From CALNZV01 sp942491115 (lineage in GTDB: Bacteria > Desulfobacterota > Desulfobacteria > Desulfobacterales > UBA5852), in contig CALNZV010000020.1 of the NCBI GenBank assembly GCA_942491115.1, positions 620,001 through 684,000 of the forward strand: a stretch of DNA of 64,000 nt, given 5' to 3'. The notes below the pieces were generated by a model, which had not been told where the DNA came from, did no database searches, and saw nothing but the letters and a program-made list of their open reading frames with translations. The number at the start of each line of letters is the position of its first letter. Position 1 is the stretch's first letter. The position numbers and the translations under genes are program-made. Below are positions 50,624 to 58,902 of the stretch, one piece after another.

Positions 50624-51706
50624 TCAAGCCTCTGTGAAATCTGCAGGCGGATTTTTAAGTAGAGGGCGGAATCGGCTTTTGTCGTTGGCCTTCATGTAAG
50701 CCTCATCGACACTGATCATGCCCTTGTTCAAAAGATTCATGATGGCGTCATCCAATAGCTCCATGCCATATCGTTTCCCTGTTTGAATCATGGAGTTGAT
50801 CTGATGGGTTTTTCCTTCGCGAACAAGATTGCGGACAGCAGCGTTTCCAATCAGAATTTCTACGGCTGCGCAGCGTCCTTTGATATCCACCCTCTTGAAT
50901 AGGACTTGAGCAACGACTGCACGAAGGGCGTCGGAGAGGGAAGATCGGATTTGTGCTTGTTGGCTCGAAGGAAAAACCTCAATGACACGATCAACGGTTT
51001 TGGCGGCACTCGAAGTGTGTAAGGTCGCGAATACAAGATGACCGGTTGCAGCAGCCTCGATTGCCAGGGCCATGGTTTCCAGATCCCTCATTTCACCAAC
51101 GAGGATGATATCGGGATCTTCACGCAATGCCCCCTTCAGCGCAGCACCGAAAGTGTTGGTATGAACACCGACCTCCCTGTGATTGACGATGCACATCTGA
51201 CTCTGGTGAACGAATTCGATGGGGTCTTCTATCGTGACGATATGGTCTTTTCGCGTTCGGTTCGCCAAATCGATAATCGCGGCAAGCGTTGTCGATTTGC
51301 CACTTCCAGTCGGGCCCGTGACTAACACAAGACCCCGGGGAAGACCCGCCAATTTTCCCAATATCTGGGGCAATCCCAGCTGTTCAAGGGTTAGAATCGT
51401 GTCGGGTATTTCACGAAAAACCGCTGCGACCCCATTTTTTTGCATGAAAAAATTGGCCCGGTACCTTGCCAATCCAGGGATTTCATATCCGAAATCGATA
51501 TCACCAGACTCTTCAAATACTTTGATTTTATCTTCCGGTGCGATTTCATAAAGCATCGATCGAAGGTCGTCGCTGTCGAGCCGCTTGTATTTGATCCTTT
51601 CGATGTCACCGCGAATACGAAGGGCCGGAGGCTGTCCTGATGCCAAATGGAGGTCGGAAGCCCCCTGTTCGTTCATCAGTTTAAAAAAGGCGTCAATCTT
51701 GGCCAT
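50624..51706 (-). CDS. pilT: Twitching motility ATPase PilT
   Basis: 360-residue retraction motor of type IV pili, acting at the cytoplasmic side of the inner-membrane platform. It has the N-terminal MNEQGASDLHLASGQPPALR domain, Walker A GPTGSGKSTTLAAI, Asp box TIEDPIEFVH, Walker B DIILVGEMRDLETMALAI and His box HLVFATLHTSSAAKTVDR, then AVVAQVLFKR. The conserved AIRNLIRE-like motif reads AVRNLVREGK. It is upstream of pilU and downstream of divIVA. No pilin gene is in the window. Confidence 0.93.
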   Translation of the reverse strand: MAKIDAFFKLMNEQGASDLHLASGQPPALRIRGDIERIKYKRLDSDDLRSMLYEIAPEDKIKVFEESGDIDFGYEIPGLARYRANFFMQKNGVAAVFREIPDTILTLEQLGLPQILGKLAGLPRGLVLVTGPTGSGKSTTLAAIIDLANRTRKDHIVTIEDPIEFVHQSQMCIVNHREVGVHTNTFGAALKGALREDPDIILVGEMRDLETMALAIEAAATGHLVFATLHTSSAAKTVDRVIEVFPSSQQAQIRSSLSDALRAVVAQVLFKRVDIKGRCAAVEILIGNAAVRNLVREGKTHQINSMIQTGKRYGMELLDDAIMNLLNKGMISVDEAYMKANDKSRFRPLLKNPPADFTEA

Positions 51707-51806
51707 CAGACCTCCAGAAAAAGGATATAATCAATGGGGATTATGAATGACGAAATGGGAAACCGACGATTGATCGAAGGCATGGAGAACGGGTGATGCA
51801 GAAAGG

Positions 51807-52313
51807 CTATTGTGAAGCGCTGCTGAAAACGGCCACCTTTGCGTCCTCCTTGTCAGCTTCTCTAATACTTTCTCGACCAATTTCCAGCAATCTTGAGTGG
51901 GCGGTGATGACGGACTCCAACTCTGTTTCCAACTGAATCCGCTGGCGCTTAAGTTCGGTTATCTCCTCCTGAAGTTGATTGCGCCGGCTTTGGGATCGGC
52001 TGATAATCTGGTCGGCCTTGATCTCTGCCTCAGCGGTGATAAGTTCAGCATCTTTTTGAGCATTTGCTTTCATCTGATCAATGACCTTCTGGCCATAGAT
52101 GAGGGCTCGTTTGAACGTTTCCTCCCGTTGTTTGTATCCTTTACTTTCATGACGAAGGCGTCGAAGTTCATGGGACAGATCCTCTTTTTCCTTTAGTACA
52201 TGCTCCATTGCCCCCGCGATCTGCTCAAGGAACAGCTCAACCTCTCTAACATCAAATCCACGCAGACGAATGGGGAACTGCTGTTGCTGAATGTCTAACG
52301 GTGTCAGTTTCAT
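51807..52313 (-). CDS. DivIVA domain-containing coiled-coil protein
   Basis: 168 residues. The first 50 match the DivIVA lipid-binding start (KLTPLDIQQQQFPIRLRGFD, VREVELFLEQIAGAME) and the remainder is a long coiled coil (about 50-155). DivIVA proteins sense membrane curvature and recruit partners at division sites or poles. A role in polar organisation, possibly including the pilus machinery encoded next to it, is plausible by position. It lies 13 bases downstream of the yggT-like gene, a usual pairing. Confidence 0.88.
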   Translation of the reverse strand: MKLTPLDIQQQQFPIRLRGFDVREVELFLEQIAGAMEHVLKEKEDLSHELRRLRHESKGYKQREETFKRALIYGQKVIDQMKANAQKDAELITAEAEIKADQIISRSQSRRNQLQEEITELKRQRIQLETELESVITAHSRLLEIGRESIREADKEDAKVAVFSSASQ

Positions 52314-52326
52314 GACCTATCCTTAA

Positions 52327-52632
52327 TCACCTGAGTAAAATGTTCCTGGAGATATCAGCCAAGGTACCCACTAAGAAAGACTGGAGAAATAAAATGGCGA
52401 GGATGACGATAATGGGGGAGAAGTCGATTCCGCCGTAGCTGACAGGTAGCCGTTTTCTGATCTGATAAAGCATTGGTTCCGTCACATTGTGGATAAACCT
52501 GACGATAGGGTTGTATGGATCCGGGCTGACCCAGGATAACACCGCCCGGGCAATGATGATCCACATATATAAGTAAAGAACGACGTTGATCACTTTAGCC
52601 AGAGCTGCCAGAAAGTTTCCAAAGACAACCAT
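52327..52632 (-). CDS. YggT family membrane protein
   Basis: 101-residue inner-membrane protein with two helices (about 8-30 and 72-92). The YggT motif between them is RAVLSWVSPDPYNPIVRFIHNVTEPML, recognisable in the WVSPDP and YNPIVRFI parts, and RLPVSYGGIDFSPIIVILAI follows. YggT proteins are linked to cell division/shape and osmotic stress tolerance, with no known enzyme activity. First gene before divIVA; candidate promoter about 100 bases upstream. Confidence 0.9.
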   Translation of the reverse strand: MVVFGNFLAALAKVINVVLYLYMWIIIARAVLSWVSPDPYNPIVRFIHNVTEPMLYQIRKRLPVSYGGIDFSPIIVILAILFLQSFLVGTLADISRNILLR

Positions 52633-53348
52633 AAGGATCCCTTGAGTGCATTATTGATATCTGATCAAACCAAACCACAATTCATTTTCAGGATGGTGTT
52701 GCGAAAGCCATAATAAATTAATACCTTAGAGGTTAGAAACCATCTTATACCAGAAGTCAAGGGTTTTCCAGCAGCCCTCCTACCGTTGGGTCATCGCTGA
52801 ATTCTAATCTCGAATGATCATGAGCGGTACCGGATATAAAAAAGAGATGCGGGTCAGTGATCAACTAAGCCGATCCTCTATCGGGGGCCGTTGGGAATCG
52901 CTTATCATGGGATACGGTGACAAAAAATGTCAGCTCATACCATTTTATGGCACCTGGCCGATCATCTAAATATGTTAGCCATAGGCGTTATTGGTCGGTA
53001 CGGAAGGCGAGCAGCGGACAGCAATTCCGACATTTTTCTTAATATCGTCAGCGGATTGACACTTCAATTGCATTCCGGCACACCCATCTAAACACGGCGA
53101 ATTGAAAAAATGCCCGTTCCCTCATCCATACTTCGACATTGAGCCGATTCCCCTTGAATCACGAAGCGAATGAAGAATGATACGTAGAGCGACTGGACGA
53201 TGAGCCAGCATGCAATGCCTCAAAATGGATTTCGGTACGTGAATTGCATTGTTTATGATAATCTGTTTAAGATGATCCTGCGCGGATAGGACTCCTTGGA
53301 TTCTCCGATTGGAATCTTTTCCCAAACTGATCGACTCGCCGGAAGCCA
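52633..53348. other. 716-base intergenic region between yggT and ccdA
   Basis: Divergent promoter region, AT-richer than the genes around it. Apart from the yggT promoter listed separately I saw no gene. A 49-codon frame (52820-52969) has no ribosome binding site. A minus-strand 97-codon frame overlaps the ccdA start and looks like a shadow. No tRNA or known riboswitch fold was recognised. Confidence 0.5.
52732..52760 (-). promoter_or_regulatory. Candidate sigma-70 promoter of yggT-divIVA
   Basis: On the minus strand TTGACT (52760-52755, 5 of 6) and TCTAAC (52737-52732, 4 of 6) are 17 bases apart. A start near 52725 gives a leader of about 93 bases before the yggT ATG. Confidence 0.4.
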
Positions 53349-54068
53349 ATGATTGAAGATAGTCTAACATATTCCACAGCCTTCTCAGCCGGAGTGCTGT
53401 CCTTTTTTTCGCCATGCATTGTTCCGCTCATCCCCGCCTATATGAGTTTCATATCTGGATTTTCCCTGGATGAACTGACCGACGATCCAACGGCCCAGGT
53501 GAGAGCGAAAGTCATGCTTTCAACAACGGCGTTTTGCCTGGGATTCACCATGGTTTTCATATTGCTGGGTATATCGGCATCTGCATTGGGAGCAATGGCT
53601 CTCCGGTATAACCACTGGATTCGAATTGCGGGTGGTATTCTCATCATTGTTTTTGGGGCGCATCTGGTCGGCATCTTCAGGATCCCTATGCTCGAAGTGG
53701 ATCTTCGGTTGAACATCAGCCGCAAGCCTGTCCATTTTTTCGGTTCATTGGTCGTCGGTATGGCCTTTGGCGCTGGTTGGAGCCCATGCATAGGGCCGTT
53801 CCTTGGCTCCATCCTTATTCTGGCCGGAAATAGCGAGACAATAACTGAGGGAGCAGTACTTTTGAGCCTATACTCTTTTGGCCTGTCTCTCCCCTTCTTA
53901 CTCATGTCCCTGTTCATTCATTATGTCATCAAGGCTCTCAGTCATGTGAGAAAGATCGTAGGGTACCTAAATGTAGCTGCTGGAGTTCTTCTCATTACCA
54001 TTGGCCTTTTACTTGTATTTAACCGGTTCGGCATATTCTGGAGCACTCTTTCCAGTCGATTCATTTGA
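53349..54068 (+). CDS. ccdA: Cytochrome c biogenesis protein CcdA (DsbD membrane-domain family)
   Basis: 239-residue inner-membrane protein with six helices that carries reducing equivalents from cytosolic thioredoxin to periplasmic thiol proteins. The first helix has FSAGVLSFFSPCIVPLIPAY with the conserved SPC...P active-site Cys. The second Cys is in FGAGWSPCIGPFLGSIL on helix 4, and the two act as a redox pair. It overlaps or abuts the following thioredoxin-like gene, whose product is a likely periplasmic acceptor. A weak GGAAG precedes the ATG. Confidence 0.93.
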   Translation: MIEDSLTYSTAFSAGVLSFFSPCIVPLIPAYMSFISGFSLDELTDDPTAQVRAKVMLSTTAFCLGFTMVFILLGISASALGAMALRYNHWIRIAGGILIIVFGAHLVGIFRIPMLEVDLRLNISRKPVHFFGSLVVGMAFGAGWSPCIGPFLGSILILAGNSETITEGAVLLSLYSFGLSLPFLLMSLFIHYVIKALSHVRKIVGYLNVAAGVLLITIGLLLVFNRFGIFWSTLSSRFI

Positions 54069-54130
54069 GAACTATTTATTATTCCCCGCTTCCTGAAAAG
54101 AGAACTGCAACCAACTGTGAGGAAAGAACA

Positions 54131-54556
54131 ATGAAAAGAACAATGCGTAGAATCCTATTGACTCTGATCGGGCTCATGGTGCTCATCACCGGAGTATCAT
54201 TCACTACCGCTGCAAAAACAGAAAATGTTCAATGGTACAGCTACGAGGACGGCCTTAAGAAAGGGCAAGAGGAAGGGAAATCTGTCTACATCCACTTTTA
54301 CTCTGATATCTGCCAGTATTGCAAAGAAATGGAAAGCACCACGTTTACGAATCAAAAGGTTGTCAAACAACTCAATAGCAAATTTATCCCCATCCGGGTC
54401 AATTCTGACAAAGAATACAAAATTGCTTACAAATACAATATTCGACCGGTTCCCGACAATTGGATATTTAATGAAAAAGGCGAACGCATTTATCGCCAAT
54501 TGGGATATATTGATGCGTCTACCTTCTCTTCCGTTTTAAAACAGATGGGGAAATAG
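54131..54556 (+). CDS. Periplasmic thioredoxin-fold protein with CxxC
   Basis: 141 residues. It has an N-terminal signal/anchor (RRILLTLIGLMVLITGVSF), then a thioredoxin fold with active site IHFYSDICQYCKEMES (Cys-Gln-Tyr-Cys), a cis-Pro equivalent at NIRPVPDNWIF and the C-terminal helix. It resembles the thioredoxin_7/SoxW-like proteins reduced by CcdA. The frame opens at 54065 inside ccdA, but GAGG eight bases before ATG 54131 and the signal peptide fix that start. Its substrate, possibly apocytochrome c or a disulfide-bonded envelope protein, is unknown. Confidence 0.85.
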   Translation: MKRTMRRILLTLIGLMVLITGVSFTTAAKTENVQWYSYEDGLKKGQEEGKSVYIHFYSDICQYCKEMESTTFTNQKVVKQLNSKFIPIRVNSDKEYKIAYKYNIRPVPDNWIFNEKGERIYRQLGYIDASTFSSVLKQMGK

Positions 54557-54593
54557 GCCCTTCTCTATCGACTGACAACAGGAATTTTTGCTC

Positions 54594-54635
54594 CCCCCCT
54601 TGGGCGGTGTCACCAGTCATCGCCGCCCAGGGGGG
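54594..54635. terminator. Strong GC hairpin between convergent genes
   Basis: CCCCCC plus TGGGCGG (54594-54607) pairs with CCGCCCA plus GGGGGG (54623-54635), with a single T bulge and a 15-base loop. It sits between the thioredoxin gene and the convergent small membrane-protein gene. No T-run follows on either strand, so it may work as a bidirectional pause or a 3' end stabiliser. Confidence 0.45.
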
Positions 54636-54660
54636 CGATACCCCCATCGACCCAAGGCTC

Positions 54661-54912
54661 TCATTCGTCTCTCCATCGCCTGATCAGGCGGACAAAAACA
54701 GATATCACAAGTATCGCAGACAATCCGGTCAATAACAATGGCAACCATAGATGGCGGGTATAGCCGCCGGTAGCATCGAGTGCCACCATCAGCCCGACAA
54801 TTCCATATATGCCCGCCAGTATCCCGAACAATGCAGCCAGCCAACAGGCTCGATCCGAATCATACCAGGGAATTATCGGTTTTCGAAAAACGGGATTCTT
54901 ATCTTGTGACAT
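54661..54912 (-). CDS. Small two-helix membrane protein
   Basis: 83-residue hypothetical protein with two hydrophobic helices (about 24-44 and 53-75) and a basic end (RLIRRWRDE). AGGA lies five bases before ATG 54912. I do not recognise the family. It is convergent with the thioredoxin gene and divergent from the ChaN-like gene; it may be a stand-alone transcript. Confidence 0.6.
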   Translation of the reverse strand: MSQDKNPVFRKPIIPWYDSDRACWLAALFGILAGIYGIVGLMVALDATGGYTRHLWLPLLLTGLSAILVISVFVRLIRRWRDE

Positions 54913-55023
54913 CGCTATCCTGAGTGTTGGTAGGATCTTTACCTGGACATTTTCACGGTATTTAAGGTAAGCCTCTCACATTGGTCGCCTCTATTCAAGC
55001 ACAACTCTGAAGAGGAGGAAGCG

Positions 55024-55935
55024 ATGACCCAGCCAGTTATAAAAATGGCTCATTTAGTGAAGTGCTGTCTTCTGGTATTGAGCTGTCTGGGATTTATGGC
55101 CGGGTGCGCCGCACCGGCAAAACAATTGACGGTAAAGGGCATGACTCACCGTTACCCAGTCGATACCATCATATCCGGAGCATCTGGCCAACCGATCTCT
55201 TTCGAGACCCTATTGGCGGAACTCAAGACCGCTTCCGTCATCTATGTGGGCGAAAATCACCTCAACCCCGCTCACCATGACATTCAGGAAAATATCATCA
55301 CCTCAATTCATGGCGATACTCCCCATCTGGTCATTGGCATGGAAATGTTTGACTACCGATATGACTGGGTTCTCGATTTATGGGTGACCGGTGATTTGGA
55401 CCGAGAAGCCTTCATTCGGAAAACCCATTGGTATGCCAACTGGGGATATGATTTTGATCTTTATGCAGGACTTTTCGATCGTATCCAAAAGAATCAGATA
55501 AGGCTTGTAGGCCTCAATCTGCCCTTTCATATTCCCAAAAAAATCCGAATAGGGGGCATTGATGGGCTTCTTCAAGATGACCGCGGCTATTGCCCCTTGA
55601 CCATCGATACGACCAATGAGCCACATCGAAACTATGTAGAGGCTATTTTCCGCCGGCACACGCATTTATTGGGCAGCACGGAATTCGCCTACTTCTATGA
55701 AACTCAGTGCACGTGGGAGGACACGATGGCGGAATCCATTGCTGGAAAAATGGGACCGGGACCGATGATCGTTCTGGTTGGCAACGGCCATATTATCAAA
55801 AAGTTCGGTATTCCAGATCGTGCTTTTGCGCGTACCAAGCTTCCTTTCAAAACCCTATATTTGGCCTCGGCTGAAGAAGAGGTCGAGTTGGACTACGGGG
55901 ATTACATCTGGGTGACCCCACCAATCCTCAAGTAG
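55024..55935 (+). CDS. ChaN-like lipoprotein (haem-binding/DUF399 family)
   Basis: 303-residue lipoprotein with signal LVKCCLLVLSCLGFMAGC (lipobox Cys about residue 28). The ChaN-type core follows: FETLLAELKTASVIYVGENH, NPAHHDIQENII, GMEMFDYRYDWVLD and the late IVLVGNGHIIKKFGIPDR. ChaN proteins bind haem in a dimer and are often iron-regulated. The GENH and NGH motifs are kept, so the erythromycin-esterase-like fold is intact. GAGGAGG precedes ATG 55024. It is alone on the plus strand. Outer-membrane location is likely (Ala after Cys). Confidence 0.85.
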   Translation: MTQPVIKMAHLVKCCLLVLSCLGFMAGCAAPAKQLTVKGMTHRYPVDTIISGASGQPISFETLLAELKTASVIYVGENHLNPAHHDIQENIITSIHGDTPHLVIGMEMFDYRYDWVLDLWVTGDLDREAFIRKTHWYANWGYDFDLYAGLFDRIQKNQIRLVGLNLPFHIPKKIRIGGIDGLLQDDRGYCPLTIDTTNEPHRNYVEAIFRRHTHLLGSTEFAYFYETQCTWEDTMAESIAGKMGPGPMIVLVGNGHIIKKFGIPDRAFARTKLPFKTLYLASAEEEVELDYGDYIWVTPPILK

Positions 55936-56535
55936 AAAACAGCCTCGCGAACGTAACCAAATCGCCATTGCCGAGATAGAAAACCCACCCAAGCGGTTCC
56001 AGGAGCCGCCCCGCACCTGTCCATGAACAACGCGTCTTCTCCGAATATTATCTGCTGCTCAGCGTGTGACGGACGAAGAGGCGTCGGCAACCGGATAGAA
56101 CCTTGTCCCTTTGGCAGTCCCTGTAAGCATTCCAACGCTTTTTGGGCTGTCGGAGCGAAAAAAAATGAAGATGAAGGGGAGGCGACAAGAAACTTTCGCA
56201 CCAGCTACGGACTATTGGCGGGAGAATAAGTGACGCTCAAGTCAAGCACATCGACCTCGGCCCCCTGGCGAATGCAAGTCCAAATGCTGGAGGCTCTATT
56301 GACCTCGTCAGGCGAGTTAACACCGCCAGAAGGAATTTCAAAATGACGCTGACCGGTGGTTGTCATTCCGCGGGGAAATGACCGTTCGGGGTGTGGTTGA
56401 TCCTGCAGCAACACGATAATCAAATGGACATGGGAGTTTGGGTCATCGAAGGGCCGCGGAAGGCTTTTGGTGATCGATAGGCGACCAGGGCTATCCCCCG
56501 CGACACGGCCCCTGAAGGGAGAAATCTCCCCTTCC
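55936..56535. other. 600-base region without a supported gene
   Basis: Only short frames on both strands (for example 56023-56229 plus and 55902-56201 minus), without ribosome binding sites or recognisable motifs. It is the 3' flank shared by the ChaN-like gene and the TPR lipoprotein gene (convergent). No repeat or RNA was recognised. Confidence 0.5.
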
Positions 56536-57336
56536 CTATTGCAGAAATCGAAGCTCTGATTTGGCCTCGGCAGCGGTATCGCTGGTGGGGTCTAAATCAA
56601 TAGCCATTTGATACGCTTCAGCCGCCTGGGCTCGCTTTCCTATCGCTGAATACGCTCGCGCCAAATCCAGGTGCAGCACCTGAACATTTGGGGCAGTATC
56701 TATGGCTGTTTCAATTTGAATGATCGCATCTTCGGGCCTGTCCATCGCAAGGTAGGTAAGCCCTAAACCCCGTAGAATGGTCAAATAGGTTTTGTCCTTC
56801 GGAAACCCCCCGTCATAGTGCTTGAGTGCCTCCAAATAGTTGGTTTCGGCAAGCGCATACTCCTTTTTATAATAATACGCCAATGCCAAATTGGCTTTGG
56901 GTATGTGGGGAGTCGCATAGATGATGTAGGCATCACTCACGATCAACTGGTTCAATACGTCGATCGCTCTATCGTAATCACCGGTATAGATGTAGGCATT
57001 CCCCAAACTGTTGCGCGCGGGGGAATAGTTCGAATTCAAGGCAAGCGCCTTTTTGAAATGGAAAATCGCTTTTTCATATTGCTTCTTTTCCATGTAGGTT
57101 AGTCCCAGGTTGTATTGGAGAAGATAATCGCGCGGAGCCTTTTTTTCAGCTTCAAGGAAGTATTTCAGGGCAGAGCTATAGTCGCCCTGCTCCCAGTAAG
57201 CCTCACCCAGCCTGCGCAGCGCCCTGGCCTCCGGGCTTGCCTTTTCAGGCGTATTGTCGGTTGATGCACAGCCGAAAAAAAGCCCAGTGCAAAGGAAGAG
57301 GACTATAAACAGTGATAAGACGCCGGTTGGTTTCAT
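56536..57336 (-). CDS. TPR-repeat lipoprotein (PilF/PilW-like)
   Basis: 266-residue lipoprotein with signal LSLFIVLFLCTGLFFGC (lipobox Cys about residue 24), followed by about six tetratricopeptide repeats from residue 38. Examples are ALRRLGEAYWEQGDYSSALK, YLLQYNLGLTYMEKKQYEKA and YSPARNSLGNAYIYTGDYDR. Outer-membrane TPR lipoproteins of this size, such as PilF/PilW, help type IV pilus secretin assembly. The pilT genes 5 kb away make this plausible, but TPRs alone do not prove it. Downstream of thrC by 45 bases in the same direction. Confidence 0.8.
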   Translation of the reverse strand: MKPTGVLSLFIVLFLCTGLFFGCASTDNTPEKASPEARALRRLGEAYWEQGDYSSALKYFLEAEKKAPRDYLLQYNLGLTYMEKKQYEKAIFHFKKALALNSNYSPARNSLGNAYIYTGDYDRAIDVLNQLIVSDAYIIYATPHIPKANLALAYYYKKEYALAETNYLEALKHYDGGFPKDKTYLTILRGLGLTYLAMDRPEDAIIQIETAIDTAPNVQVLHLDLARAYSAIGKRAQAAEAYQMAIDLDPTSDTAAEAKSELRFLQ

Positions 57337-57381
57337 TTTTCACCATATCTGCCTATTGGCCGTTATCGATCACCGATTCCC

Positions 57382-58902
57382 TCAGAAACTCCCAGGCGAT
57401 TCGATGGGATCAAGATTCAATGCTGACGCAATCTCTTTGGAGACCGATTCCACAAACGCTTCAAATTCCTGGCCAACCAAGGGCGATCCAGGCTCGGGGA
57501 TCCGGCTCAGTTCCTTCGGACGAATCAGAGACGGATGGTTGATGAGATTGGGATTGGGGGAAATATGGTAGGCATCCGGGAATCGATTTTCAAAATACAT
57601 AGACTGAAAACCTGAAAATTTTATGGCATGGGCGGTGGAATCCAGAATAGCGCTATCCTTATCATCAATCCAGCCTTGCTTCTTGGCGGCTATAAGCCCG
57701 GCAAGGCTTTCACCTCCATGGGTGCAGACCACATGGCCGTTCTTGTTGGCAAGCAACTCCCAATCCATGATCTCTTGCTCGGAAACGCTGGTAAAAAAGA
57801 CCCGCTGTTCACCCGCAATCATGTCGTATCGGTCAACAAGCTGGATCACCCGCGGAATAGACACAGGGTTCCCAATCATAGCCGCTTGGGCAACGCTGGG
57901 TTTAACGGTAACAGGAGTAAACGTCCCTCGCTCGTCCTTTGGACGATTGTAGAATCGAAAGACTGGGTTGGCATGATCCGATTGAACACCAATGATTTTA
58001 GGCAGATTGTCGATAATGCCCACCTCGTGAAATTTGAGAAACCCATTGAGGACAGCCGTAATATTCCCGGCATTGCCGATGGGAAGGACAATCACCTTGT
58101 CGTCCAACTCATACTCGCAGTCCTGGGCGATCTCATAAGCGTATGATTCCTGCCCTAAAATTCTCCACGCATTTTTTGAATTGAGGAGGGCGACATTGAA
58201 ACGTTCTGAAAGATGCTCAACGATTTTCATGCAATCGTCGAAGACTCCTGGTATTTCGAATACTTTTGCACCACTTCCCAGGGGCTGAGCCAGTTGTTGC
58301 GGAGTCACTTTTCCGTGGGGCAGCAGCACAGCGGATTTGATGTTTGGGCTCAGATAGGCCGCGTACAAGGCTGCCGCGGCAGATGTATCCCCTGTAGATG
58401 CACATATGGCCAGAACGTCTTCGAGGACACCAGATTTCAACAAGTGGTTCAGGTAAGAAAACGCACTGGCCATACCGCGATCTTTAAAGGAAGCGCTGGG
58501 GTTCTGACCGTCGTTTTTGAAATAGAAGCGGACCCCTGCAAGGGTTTGCAGGTTGTCGTTGGCTTCGATCACTGGGGTGTGCCCTTCACCAAGATACACG
58601 ATATCATCGAGGGGGATCATCGGGCCTATGAATTCATGGTAGCGGTATATCCCCTTCATGGCAGGGTCGGTCAGCATTTTACGGTAATCGAAAATGCGAT
58701 GCCACATGTCGGCCGGAATGGATTTAAGACGATCAAAATGACGGTGATGGATCATCAGAACCTGTCCGCATCCCGGACAGGTATAGAGCAATCGTGAGAT
58801 ATCGAATTCGCTCTCACAACCGAGGCAACGGTAGAGAAGCTCTCCGTCAGTCGTCGGGAGCACGTAAGGTCTGATATCTACGGGGAAAAGGGAAGGTTTC
58901 AT
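57382..58902 (-). CDS. thrC: Threonine synthase
   Basis: PLP enzyme converting O-phospho-L-homoserine to L-threonine. The 506 residues include an N-terminal zinc-ribbon (CLGCESEFDISRLLYTCPGCG), the PLP-Lys region DGQNPSASFKDRGMASAF, ASTGDTSAAAALYAAYL, the phosphate loop VLPIGNAGNITAVLNGF and CTHGGESLAGLIA. The N-terminal ribbon and length fit the ThrC type seen in several Desulfobacterota. It overlaps the serS stop by four bases (ATGA) and is followed by the TPR lipoprotein. Confidence 0.93.
   Translation of the reverse strand: MKPSLFPVDIRPYVLPTTDGELLYRCLGCESEFDISRLLYTCPGCGQVLMIHHRHFDRLKSIPADMWHRIFDYRKMLTDPAMKGIYRYHEFIGPMIPLDDIVYLGEGHTPVIEANDNLQTLAGVRFYFKNDGQNPSASFKDRGMASAFSYLNHLLKSGVLEDVLAICASTGDTSAAAALYAAYLSPNIKSAVLLPHGKVTPQQLAQPLGSGAKVFEIPGVFDDCMKIVEHLSERFNVALLNSKNAWRILGQESYAYEIAQDCEYELDDKVIVLPIGNAGNITAVLNGFLKFHEVGIIDNLPKIIGVQSDHANPVFRFYNRPKDERGTFTPVTVKPSVAQAAMIGNPVSIPRVIQLVDRYDMIAGEQRVFFTSVSEQEIMDWELLANKNGHVVCTHGGESLAGLIAAKKQGWIDDKDSAILDSTAHAIKFSGFQSMYFENRFPDAYHISPNPNLINHPSLIRPKELSRIPEPGSPLVGQEFEAFVESVSKEIASALNLDPIESPGSF

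Noticed and set aside
52820..52969. 49-codon frame upstream of ccdA
   Set aside because: No ribosome binding site within 20 bases of the ATG and no recognisable product.
53122..53415. 97-codon minus-strand frame overlapping the ccdA start
   Set aside because: Overlaps a clear ccdA N-terminus; no ribosome binding site; likely a shadow.
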